Shown in pieces: positions 1-5,012 of a DNA stretch of 5,012 nt (positions within the stretch are counted from its first letter, which is position 1; every line of letters begins with the position of its first letter). The position numbers and the translations under genes were made by a program. The notes under the pieces were generated by a model, which did no database searches, was not told the origin of the DNA, and saw only the letters and a list, made by a program, of their open reading frames with translations. Origin of the DNA: Pseudomonadota bacterium (GTDB lineage Bacteria; Desulfobacterota; Desulfobacteria; Desulfobacterales; RPRI01); contig JAHJQU010000031.1 of NCBI GenBank assembly GCA_018819005.1, positions 1-5,012 on the forward strand. The letters run 5' to 3'.

Positions 1-906
1 AAACGGGACGATCTTCTGGGCCTGGCGGGTGGCGGCAACAAAACCCGCAAGCTTGAGTTTGTGGTTGCCGATGCCCTCCAAAAAGGCAGCGATACGCTGA
101 TTACCTGCGGGGCAGTCCAATCCAACCACTGTCGCCTGACTTTGGCAGCGGCCGTTAAAGAAGGGCTTGAATGTCATCTGGTATTGGAAGAGCGGGTGGC
201 CGGTTCTTATAATGCAAAGGCCAGCGGTAATAATTTTCTGTTTCATCTGATGGGAGTGGCCAGCATAAAAGTGGTGCCAGGCGGCAGCGATATGCTGGCC
301 GCCATGCAGAATGTTGCTGACGAACTACGAACCAAAGGCAAAAAGCCATTCATCATCCCTGGCGGAGCTTCTAACGAGATCGGCGCTTTGGGTTACGTCG
401 CCTGCGCCCAGGAAATCCTGACCCAATCCTTTGAAGAGGGCTTGTGCTTCGATCATGTAGTGTGCGCCAGCGGCAGCGCCGGGACCCATGCCGGTTTGGT
501 AACCGGTTTATCCGGCAGCAACAGCCGGTTGCCGGTTGTGGGGATCAATGTTTCCAGACCCAAGGAGATACAGGAAGACCTTGTTTTTTCACTTGTAAAA
601 AAGACCGCCGACTTTTTAGGAATTCAGCAGACCATACCCCGGGAAGCGGTCCTTTGTTTCAGTGATTATGTGGGGCCTGGATACTCACTGCCTTCAGCTG
701 CCATGGTGGAGGCTGTCAAACTAGTAGCACGGACCGAGGCTATTTTAATGGACCCAGTGTACACAGGCAAGGCCATGGCCGGTATGATTGACCTCGTCCG
801 GAAAGGCTACTTCAGTCCGGCCGAAAAACTGCTATTTGTTCACACCGGGGGATCGCCGGGACTTTACGCCTATCTTGATACCTTTTGGAATGACATGCAA
901 GATTAG
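1..906 (+). CDS. dcyD: D-cysteine desulfhydrase family PLP enzyme, 5' end missing
   Basis: Fold-type II PLP enzyme of the DcyD/ACC-deaminase family. DcyD converts D-cysteine to pyruvate, sulfide and ammonia in the cytoplasm. The reading frame is open from base 1, so 301 residues are present. Against the usual length of about 330, roughly 30-40 N-terminal residues and the start lie off the left edge. Visible marks, in window numbering: KRDD at 1-4, GGGNKTRK with the PLP-binding lysine at K14, QSNH at 40-43, the phosphate-binding SGSAGTHAG loop at 157-165, DPVYTGKAMAG with T255, and HTGGSP with T282. ACC deaminases carry Glu and Leu where this protein has T255 and T282, which argues against ACC deaminase. 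L-cysteate sulfo-lyase (CuyA) belongs to the same family and cannot be excluded. A GTG at base 61 is internal, because conserved sequence including the PLP lysine lies upstream of it. No terminator is visible after the stop. Confidence 0.9.
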   Translation, partial: KRDDLLGLAGGGNKTRKLEFVVADALQKGSDTLITCGAVQSNHCRLTLAAAVKEGLECHLVLEERVAGSYNAKASGNNFLFHLMGVASIKVVPGGSDMLAAMQNVADELRTKGKKPFIIPGGASNEIGALGYVACAQEILTQSFEEGLCFDHVVCASGSAGTHAGLVTGLSGSNSRLPVVGINVSRPKEIQEDLVFSLVKKTADFLGIQQTIPREAVLCFSDYVGPGYSLPSAAMVEAVKLVARTEAILMDPVYTGKAMAGMIDLVRKGYFSPAEKLLFVHTGGSPGLYAYLDTFWNDMQD

Positions 907-924
907 GTCTCGATTCCTTAAAAA

Positions 925-1387
925 ATGGTAAATATTTTGTTAACCGGTTTTTCTGTTTTTGCAGCCCCGCCGGATAACTTCACGGCTACTATGGTCTATT
1001 CGGGAATGGAAATGCCCATGGCAAAAATGGGAATTAGGAGCCGTGTAGAAAACCCGTGCATCAAATACAATGCGGTCTTTTTACCGGAAGAGCAAACCCG
1101 AAGAAAAGCCCAAAGCAACAATCTGGGAGGCGCAGGATCTCAAAGATTTCACTATTCAAACCGAATTTACAGTCCCGGCTAACCCTAAACATCAGAGATC
1201 CGGGGGTAAGATGATCATGAATTTCAAAGATATCAGGATAGGTGCGGCAACAGCCTCCATGTTCGCAGTGCCGGGGGATTACAGGAAAGTAAGCAGCGTC
1301 CAGGAAGTGATGGGTGTTGGTGGTATGGGGACTATTGATGAAATGATGAAAAAAATACGGAAGGGACAGCGGCCGCCAAAGCCATGA
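925..1387 (+). pseudogene. Decayed gene for an exported DUF4412-like protein (frameshift plus internal loss)
   Basis: Two frames together resemble a small periplasmic DUF4412-like protein. Frame 1 from 925 gives a short hydrophobic leader (LLTGFSVFA-AP), then DNFTATMVYSG and MGIRSRVENP, typical of the family's first strands. It continues into PCIKYNAVF, which resembles the family's later PC-x-KY segment. Frame 2 then gives YRKSKPEEKPKATIWEAQDL, NFKDIRIG and a closing FAVPGDYRKV, like the usual C-terminal LFEVPxGY. Removing one T from the T5 run at 1078-1082 joins the frames as NAVF-YRKS. The joined product would be about 153 residues, whereas the family is usually around 200 or more. The middle, normally with the W-x-L-x-P region, appears lost in frame between VEN and PC. 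The leader lacks the usual basic start and no good Shine-Dalgarno precedes 925. The stop overlaps the ATPase start. The family assignment comes from recalled motifs; a sequencing error could explain the frameshift but not the missing middle. Confidence 0.6.
1202..1219 (+). promoter_or_regulatory. Possible internal translation restart site inside the DUF4412-like relic
   Basis: A purine-rich GGGGGTAAG (1202-1210) precedes two ATG codons, at 1211 and 1217, both in frame 2, the frame that runs on to the ATPase start. The out-of-frame upstream reading ends at the TAA at 1180-1182, about 30 bases before. Ribosomes that stop there could restart here and carry translation to the overlap at 1384. This is inferred from position only, and the motif is a weak Shine-Dalgarno match. 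Confidence 0.22.
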
Positions 1388-2298
1388 CCGACATCATTCT
1401 GCGTACCATAAACCTGACAAAGCGCTACAAAAACAGATTGGCAGTTGATCATCTGAACATCGAGGTCAGACAGGGTGAAATCTTCGGCTTTCTCGGTCCC
1501 AATGGTGCGGGAAAAAGCACAACTATCCGCATGATTCTGCATCTCATATTTCCCACTGAAGGAGATGTGGAAATTTTCGGGGCATCCCTGAAAGAGACCA
1601 GACACAGAGCTTTGGGAAATGTGGGCGCTGTTGTAGAAAAGCCGGCGTTTTATGGTCACCTGTCTGCATTGCGCAACATGGAAATTCTGGGGGGACTGCA
1701 AAAGCCGGTGACCCGACGCAGAATCATGAAATATCTGGATCGGGTCGGGCTTGCAGACAGGGCCGACGACCCGGTTAAAACATATTCCCACGGTATGAAC
1801 CAGCGTCTTGGACTTGCCCTGATCCTGCTGAAAGAACCGCAGCTCATCATCCTTGATGAACCAACTACCGGCCTTGATCCGCAGGGAATGAAAGAGGTGC
1901 GGGAGCTTATACTGGAATTATCCCGCGAACGGGGGGTAACTGTCTTATTATCCTCCCACCTGTTGTATGAGGTGGAGATGATTGCAACCAAAATGGCCAT
2001 AATTCATCATGGCAGGCTCCGTGTGGAGGGCAGCGTCCACGATCTGCTGAAAAAGGGACCATCTGAAGTGCTGATTAAAACAGACCGTCCTGCTGAAGCC
2101 ATGCAATTTCTTAAAACAAATGAGTCTTATGGGTCCGCGAGAATCCACAGTGACGGCATCAAAGTCGAGCTGGATCAGGATCGCATCCCGGAGCTTAACA
2201 GGCATCTGGTGAATGCCGGCTTCAATGTTAACGCCCTGGTGCCGCAGCGTACACTTGAGACCTATTTTCTTAACCTGATCGAGGGACGCGAGGCATAA
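1384..2298 (+). CDS. ABC-2 type exporter, ATP-binding subunit
   Basis: Cytoplasmic ATPase of a CcmA/BcrA-like (COG1131) ABC exporter, which would power the permease encoded next. At 304 residues it has the family's usual length. Motifs: Walker A GPNGAGKST at 38-46, a Q-loop region with Glu (E85) in VVEKPAFYGHLS, as common in BcrA-like members, a variant signature YSHGMNQR at 134-141, Walker B LIILDEP at 154-160 with catalytic E159, D-loop GLDP at 163-166, and switch His H192 in SSHLL. All catalytic residues look intact. Residues from about 215 on form the C-terminal accessory region typical of this group. The ATG overlaps the stop of the upstream broken gene (ATGA, 1384-1387). The nearest purine-rich stretch, GGAAGGGA at 1359-1366, lies 17 bases upstream, which is far, so translation probably depends on coupling. 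The substrate cannot be read from the sequence. Confidence 0.93.
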   Translation: MTDIILRTINLTKRYKNRLAVDHLNIEVRQGEIFGFLGPNGAGKSTTIRMILHLIFPTEGDVEIFGASLKETRHRALGNVGAVVEKPAFYGHLSALRNMEILGGLQKPVTRRRIMKYLDRVGLADRADDPVKTYSHGMNQRLGLALILLKEPQLIILDEPTTGLDPQGMKEVRELILELSRERGVTVLLSSHLLYEVEMIATKMAIIHHGRLRVEGSVHDLLKKGPSEVLIKTDRPAEAMQFLKTNESYGSARIHSDGIKVELDQDRIPELNRHLVNAGFNVNALVPQRTLETYFLNLIEGREA

Positions 2299-2339
2299 TG
2301 GCTTTTTTTATAAAAGATGAGAGGGCAGACAACACATGA
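2298..2339 (+). other. 13-codon bridging open frame between ATPase and permease
   Basis: This small frame reads MAFFIKDERADNT. Its ATG shares a base with the ATPase stop (TAATG, 2296-2300) and its TGA overlaps the permease start (ATGA, 2336-2339). It therefore covers the 37-base gap exactly and contains the permease ribosome binding site. A possible role is to keep ribosomes moving from ATPase to permease. Nothing suggests a functional peptide, and chance is a fair alternative. Confidence 0.3.
2319..2325 (+). promoter_or_regulatory. Ribosome binding site of the ABC permease
   Basis: GAGAGGG lies 10 bases before the ATG at 2336. It is a fair Shine-Dalgarno match at usable spacing and supports 2336 as the permease start. 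The ATG at 2298 is out of frame with the permease. Confidence 0.6.
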
Positions 2340-3175
2340 TTCGTCTGATATGGTTTGAGATGATTAAGACCTTTACCCGATGGCGAACATATATCGGTTT
2401 TATCGCCTTTGCCATCATCGTCCCCATGGTAGTGACCGGACTGAAACTGGGCGGGCAGAATTCTTTTAAAAGGAGTTTGCTTTCCCTCCTCCAGAATGAC
2501 TTCATCATCGGCGGCAACGTACTCAACGGGTGGTTTTTCGGCTTCTTCTTCATGGGCGCCCTCTGGGTGCATGTGCCTATCGTTTTGACCATCGTTGCCG
2601 GAGACCAGATCGCCGGTGAAGGTAATGCAGGTACTTTTCGTTTTCTGCTCACGCACTCGGTTTCAAGAACCAGAATCATCGCGGCCAAGTTTATCGTCAC
2701 GCTTATTTATACAGCCGTTATGGTACTTTTCATCGGTGGACTGACTATAGGCCTCTCCCTTTGGGCTTTCGGCGGCGGCGATTTGCTTGTCATCCGCAAG
2801 GGCATCCTCGTCATTCAGGAAGCCCGGCTCCCATATCTCTTTCTAATGGCCTATGGGTTGGCCACCCTTTCGATGTTTGTCGTCTCCTCGCTCTGTTTTC
2901 TCTTCTCTGCTTTCACAGACAATTCGATCGGACCCATAATTGCAACAATGGCCGTCATCATTGTAAGTATTATTATAATATCTTTGCCGTTCGAGCTATT
3001 CCAGGCTATCCGTCCCTATCTCTTTGTCAACTATTTTGATGCCTGGCAAAAAGTTTTCGATGATCCGGTTCCCTGGAATATTATCCGGATGGACATCTCC
3101 ATCCTTACCGGCTTCATGATCACTTTTTTTCTCACGGCAGTTGTCTATTTTTCCAGAAAGGATATTCTTTCGTAA
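2336..3175 (+). CDS. ABC-2 type exporter, membrane permease subunit
   Basis: Inner-membrane permease of 279 residues that pairs with the ATPase encoded just upstream; a homodimer is likely because only one permease gene is present. Six hydrophobic segments are visible, at about 20-36, 64-88, 115-142, 167-192, 198-218 and 253-272, the usual ABC-2 topology. Between the second and third lies GDQIAGEGNAGTFRFLLTHS followed by VSRTRIIAAKF (89-119). This is the characteristic ABC-2 cytosolic stretch, in which an acidic E-x-x-x-G-T motif leads into S-x-S-R. Residues 6-17 (WFEMIKTFTRWR) would be the short amphipathic N-terminal helix. The protein ends in a short basic tail (SRKDILS). Its TAA directly abuts the next gene's ATG. 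Fold and family are clear; the transported substrate is not. Confidence 0.9.
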   Translation: MIRLIWFEMIKTFTRWRTYIGFIAFAIIVPMVVTGLKLGGQNSFKRSLLSLLQNDFIIGGNVLNGWFFGFFFMGALWVHVPIVLTIVAGDQIAGEGNAGTFRFLLTHSVSRTRIIAAKFIVTLIYTAVMVLFIGGLTIGLSLWAFGGGDLLVIRKGILVIQEARLPYLFLMAYGLATLSMFVVSSLCFLFSAFTDNSIGPIIATMAVIIVSIIIISLPFELFQAIRPYLFVNYFDAWQKVFDDPVPWNIIRMDISILTGFMITFFLTAVVYFSRKDILS

Positions 3176-3934
3176 ATGAGAGGCATCATTAAGGTTAAAT
3201 CATCATTTATTATTATTGTATTGATTGTTTTCATTTCAATGCCGGGGTTGGCTCAGGAAAGATCAGAAGCAAAACAGGAACCCAGTCCCATGCAGGTCTT
3301 CGAAGCGATCATAAGACCATACCAGAACCTGAGCGATTACACCGTAAAAATACAAGCTGAAGTAATGATACCGGGTTTCAGGATACCCGGCTTTGCGGCT
3401 GATCTCTATTTCAAGAAACCGGACAAGCTTCATATCGAAACGAAAAGTTTTGCGCCGATTCCCCGCAACAGCGGTTTTTTCGATCCCTTCCAGTTCGATC
3501 CGGGGAAAAACCGGATCACCTTCAAACAGATCGTGAATTTGGACGACATGCAGGCGGAGTTATACAGAGTGGAACCGGACGAAAGTGAAACCCGCGTCCG
3601 GTTTTACAATGTGTGGCTTGGGGGTAACCCCAAGCGAATCCTGCAGGTGGAAAACCATTCGTTCAAAGGCACAATAGCCCTGGTGAAACTGACATATAAA
3701 AATGTAGAGCAGGGTCCTGAAAACTGGCTGATGCCCGAAAAAGCCCATGTCCACCTTACTTTTCCGGAGGGAATGCAAAGCCGTGATAATCCATCTTTTT
3801 TAATAAAAGACAATCCCGTTTCCGCCGGAAGGATCAAACCTGATGAGATACAGGGAGAAGGCGACATTTATATTTCATACAGTGACTGGCAGATAAATAC
3901 CGGTCTTGATGACAGTTTATTTCAAAAGAAATGA
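3176..3934 (+). CDS. Periplasmic LolA-like (outer-membrane lipoprotein-sorting type) protein
   Basis: Exported protein of 252 residues. A classic signal peptide is visible: basic start (MRGIIKVK), hydrophobic core FIIIVLIVFI at 11-20, and a predicted cut after GLA (24-26). There is no lipobox cysteine and no cysteine at all, so a soluble periplasmic form is likely. The mature part has LolA/COG2834-like features: an N-terminal helix followed by a Y-x-V strand (NLSDYTVKIQAEV, 51-63), then LYFKKPDKLHIETKSF (77-92), in which a K-P-x-K turn precedes a strand, and a proline-rich FAPIPRNSGFFDP (92-104). Later strands alternate hydrophobic residues, as in a curved beta sheet around a lipid-binding cavity. 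LolA proteins carry lipoproteins or lipids across the periplasm; whether this one does is inferred. The ATG abuts the permease stop with no gap. GAAAGGA at 3156-3162 is a weak, distant ribosome site, so translation is probably coupled to the permease. Confidence 0.72.
   Translation: MRGIIKVKSSFIIIVLIVFISMPGLAQERSEAKQEPSPMQVFEAIIRPYQNLSDYTVKIQAEVMIPGFRIPGFAADLYFKKPDKLHIETKSFAPIPRNSGFFDPFQFDPGKNRITFKQIVNLDDMQAELYRVEPDESETRVRFYNVWLGGNPKRILQVENHSFKGTIALVKLTYKNVEQGPENWLMPEKAHVHLTFPEGMQSRDNPSFLIKDNPVSAGRIKPDEIQGEGDIYISYSDWQINTGLDDSLFQKK
3616..3635 (+). other. Perfect 8-bp hairpin with GTAA loop inside the LolA-like gene
   Basis: GCTTGGGG (3616-3623) and CCCCAAGC (3628-3635) are exact inverted repeats around GTAA. 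In RNA the loop would be GUAA, a stable GNRA tetraloop. The hairpin falls over codons for WLGGNPK, and no T run follows, so it is not a terminator. It may be chance from Gly and Pro codons. Confidence 0.4.
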
Positions 3935-3984
3935 AAATTCGCCATGTCGGTCATCTATTATGCAAAGGTGAGTGCCTGCCATGA
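3931..3984 (+). other. 17-codon bridging open frame between LolA-like gene and nitroreductase
   Basis: This small frame reads MKIRHVGHLLCKGECLP. Its ATG overlaps the LolA-like stop (ATGA, 3931-3934) and its TGA overlaps the nitroreductase ATG (ATGA, 3981-3984), filling the gap exactly. Only a weak AAAAGAA precedes it. Like the frame at 2298-2339, it could couple translation. The CKGEC segment might tempt a peptide assignment, but nothing else supports one. Confidence 0.3.
3965..3972 (+). promoter_or_regulatory. Ribosome binding site deciding the nitroreductase start
   Basis: AAGGTGAG ends 8 bases before the ATG at 3981. An in-frame GTG at 3972 would overlap this site and leave it no room to act, so 3981 is the better start. 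Choosing it removes three residues (M-P-A) from the longest reading. Confidence 0.6.
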
Positions 3985-4757
3985 AAAACCCTAAAATGGA
4001 GCAATACAGATACTTCCTTAAAGATACTATCCGGAAGCATATCGATTTCTCGAAGACCGATCAAAACATGGGTGTTGATCCGCCGCCAATTGAAAAACCT
4101 TTCGCTGACAACGCCATAATAACAGAGCTTCCAAAGCCTAATACATTAAAAAATATCCCCGGTATCAATCTTTCAGATGCGATTAAAAACCGCAAAAGCC
4201 GCAGAGCCTTCTTGAACAAGCCCATTACATTGGATGAACTATCTTTTCTTCTCTGGGCAACCCAGGGCATCCGTAATATAATCGATCGCGGACATGCATA
4301 TAGAACCGTCCCTTCTGCCGGATGTCGCCATGCCCTGGAAACCTATCTTTGCGTTCTGAATATTGAGAGTTTGGAAGAAGGCGTATATCGCTATCTCCCT
4401 CTGGAGCATCGGCTCCTTTTTGAATTTACTGAAGATCGTCTTAAAGAAAAGATTGTGGAAGCCGCTTACGGTCAGCCATATCCGGGGAAAGCCGCTGTAA
4501 CATTTATATGGACTGCGATGCCTTACAGAATGGAATGGCGGTATGATCTTGCGGCACATAAAGTGATTGCCATTGACGCAGGACATGCCTGTCAAAATCT
4601 TTACCTGGCCTGTGAGGCTATAAATGCCGGAACATGTGCTATCGGTGCTTATGATCAGGATGCCATGGACAGATTACTCAGGATCGACGGCATAGATGAA
4701 TTTACTATTTACCTTGCCCCTGTAGGAAAAGTAAAGAATGCTGAGGGTTTGGATTAA
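3981..4757 (+). CDS. SagB/ThcOx-type nitroreductase-family flavoprotein
   Basis: Predicted FMN-dependent oxidoreductase of 258 residues, cytoplasmic, with no signal peptide or membrane segment. The nitroreductase domain spans about residue 64 to the end. RKSRRAF at 71-77 is the usual arginine-rich FMN-phosphate contact. PITLDELSFLLWATQGI (81-97) is the standard following helix. RTVPSAGCRHALETYL at 108-123 is the hallmark of the SagB/ThcOx branch. EGVYRYLPLEHRL (133-145) is also typical of that branch. AGHACQNLYLACEA (200-213) is the conserved helix near the flavin, and the chain ends with the YLAPVGK strand. The first 60 or so residues, including DPPPIEKPF, form the extension usual for this branch. 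SagB enzymes oxidise azolines in thiazole/oxazole peptide clusters, but no cyclodehydratase or clear precursor is present, so it is more likely a stand-alone reductase of unknown substrate. It sits 46 bases after the LolA-like gene and 21 before the wrbA-like gene. Confidence 0.87.
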   Translation: MKNPKMEQYRYFLKDTIRKHIDFSKTDQNMGVDPPPIEKPFADNAIITELPKPNTLKNIPGINLSDAIKNRKSRRAFLNKPITLDELSFLLWATQGIRNIIDRGHAYRTVPSAGCRHALETYLCVLNIESLEEGVYRYLPLEHRLLFEFTEDRLKEKIVEAAYGQPYPGKAAVTFIWTAMPYRMEWRYDLAAHKVIAIDAGHACQNLYLACEAINAGTCAIGAYDQDAMDRLLRIDGIDEFTIYLAPVGKVKNAEGLD

Positions 4758-4766
4758 ACTAAAAAA

Positions 4767-4773
4767 AGGAGGT
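4767..4773 (+). promoter_or_regulatory. Strong ribosome binding site of the wrbA-like gene
   Basis: AGGAGGT follows a run of A and sits 5 bases before the ATG at 4779. It is essentially a full match to the 16S rRNA tail and the strongest such site in the window. It fixes the start and suggests that this gene is translated independently of the nitroreductase. Confidence 0.85.
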
Positions 4774-4778
4774 CCGCA

Positions 4779-5012
4779 ATGAAGATTTTAGTCGCTTATT
4801 ATTCGCTTTATGGCCATGTTAAAAGAATGGCTGAAGCTATTAAAGAGGGTGCGAGTCAGGTAAAGGGAGCCGATGTTTATATGTATCGAGTCCCGGAAAC
4901 TTTACCTGAAGATGTCCTGGAGAAAATGGGGGCATTAGAAGCCCAGAAAAGTTTTGCCCATATCCCGGTCTGCAAGGCAGATGACCTGGCCGAGGCAGAT
5001 GCCATAATCTTC
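4779..5012 (+). CDS. wrbA: WrbA-type NAD(P)H:quinone oxidoreductase, 3' end missing
   Basis: The first 78 residues of a flavodoxin-like protein, cut by the right edge; E. coli WrbA is about 200 residues. The opening MKILVAYYSLYGHVKRMAEA matches the WrbA pattern. Strand one leads into the FMN-phosphate loop S-x-Y-G-H (residues 9-13) and then a helix. GASQVKGADV (24-33) and YRVPETLPEDVLEKMG (36-51) are strongly WrbA-like, the RVPET-x-P stretch especially, and ADAIIF at the edge begins the next core strand. WrbA enzymes are cytoplasmic FMN tetramers that reduce quinones with two electrons from NAD(P)H, limiting semiquinone stress. The later residues that separate WrbA from other flavodoxin-fold reductases lie outside the window. 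The gene follows the nitroreductase by 21 bases and may share its transcript. Confidence 0.88.
   Translation, partial: MKILVAYYSLYGHVKRMAEAIKEGASQVKGADVYMYRVPETLPEDVLEKMGALEAQKSFAHIPVCKADDLAEADAIIF

Noticed and set aside
942..949. AACCGGTT palindrome after dcyD as an operator or terminator
   Set aside because: It is only an 8-base palindrome with no loop and no following stem and T run, and the same motif occurs inside dcyD near 500, so there is nothing to mark it as a site.
907..985. Promoter for the exporter operon upstream of or within the relic
   Set aside because: AT-rich stretches exist, but no pair of -35 and -10 boxes with proper spacing was convincing; the best TTG-containing candidate near 959 matched the consensus poorly.
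1076..1086. Programmed frameshift at the T5 run of the DUF4412-like gene
   Set aside because: Joining the frames needs a +1 shift, whereas runs of this kind usually favour -1 slippage. No stimulatory structure or slow codon is evident, and the other lesions (missing middle, weak leader) point to decay.
1279..1791. A 170-codon open frame on the - strand
   Set aside because: It lies opposite the relic's end and the well-supported ATPase gene, its product has no recognisable motif, and it is a shadow of the + strand codons. The other long - strand frames (for example 2270-2656 and 4239-4595) were dropped for the same reason.
1783..1806. ABC signature SHGMNQR as evidence of a defective ATPase
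   Set aside because: Exporters of the BcrA/CcmA-like group often deviate from LSGGQ in this way (S-x-G-M-x-Q-R), and the Walker A, Walker B glutamate, D-loop and switch histidine are all present.
2761..3039. A 92-codon + strand frame inside the permease gene
   Set aside because: It is an out-of-frame shadow of the permease, whose helices and ABC-2 motif are clear, and its translation resembles no known domain.
3931..3984. The 17-codon frame as a precursor peptide for the SagB-type enzyme, because of its CKGEC segment
   Set aside because: It has only two cysteines, no Ser/Thr-rich core and no obvious leader, and no cyclodehydratase gene is in view. Overlap with both neighbours explains the frame better as a translational bridge or chance.

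Overview
The window reads as a compact bacterial chromosome segment with every recognisable gene on the + strand. The organism is probably a Gram-negative of the Desulfobacterota (former Deltaproteobacteria) type. This is an inference from gene content and style: moderate GC, a periplasmic LolA-like protein beside an ABC-2 exporter, a DUF4412-like relic, and redox flavoproteins. No rRNA or marker gene fixes the taxonomy. I saw no RNA gene, insertion sequence, CRISPR array or convincing rho-independent terminator.

Layout. 1-906 is the 3' part of a PLP-dependent D-cysteine desulfhydrase (DcyD family), cut by the left edge. 925-1387 is a decayed gene for a small exported DUF4412-like protein: weak leader, an apparent in-frame loss of its middle, and a one-base frameshift in a T run. 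Its stop overlaps the start of an ABC exporter: ATPase (1384-2298) and six-helix permease (2336-3175). Directly abutting is a signal-peptide-bearing LolA-like periplasmic protein (3176-3934), then a SagB-type nitroreductase (3981-4757). The 5' part of a WrbA-type flavodoxin-like quinone reductase (4779 onward) is cut by the right edge and has a near-perfect ribosome binding site.

How the genes may work together. The ATPase, permease and LolA-like protein form a plausible envelope export unit, with the DUF4412-like protein once a fourth member. Lipid or lipoprotein handling is a guess from the LolA-like fold. The nitroreductase and WrbA homologue are cytoplasmic flavoproteins and may be a separate redox module sharing the transcript. 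The tight spacing suggests one transcription unit from about 925 to beyond the right edge. Whether dcyD belongs to it is open.

The least ordinary features are the broken first gene whose stop codon still overlaps the ATPase start, and two tiny open frames (13 and 17 codons). Each exactly bridges the gap between two genes, its start overlapping the upstream stop and its stop overlapping the downstream start. No clearly new defence, mobile or RNA-guided system is visible.
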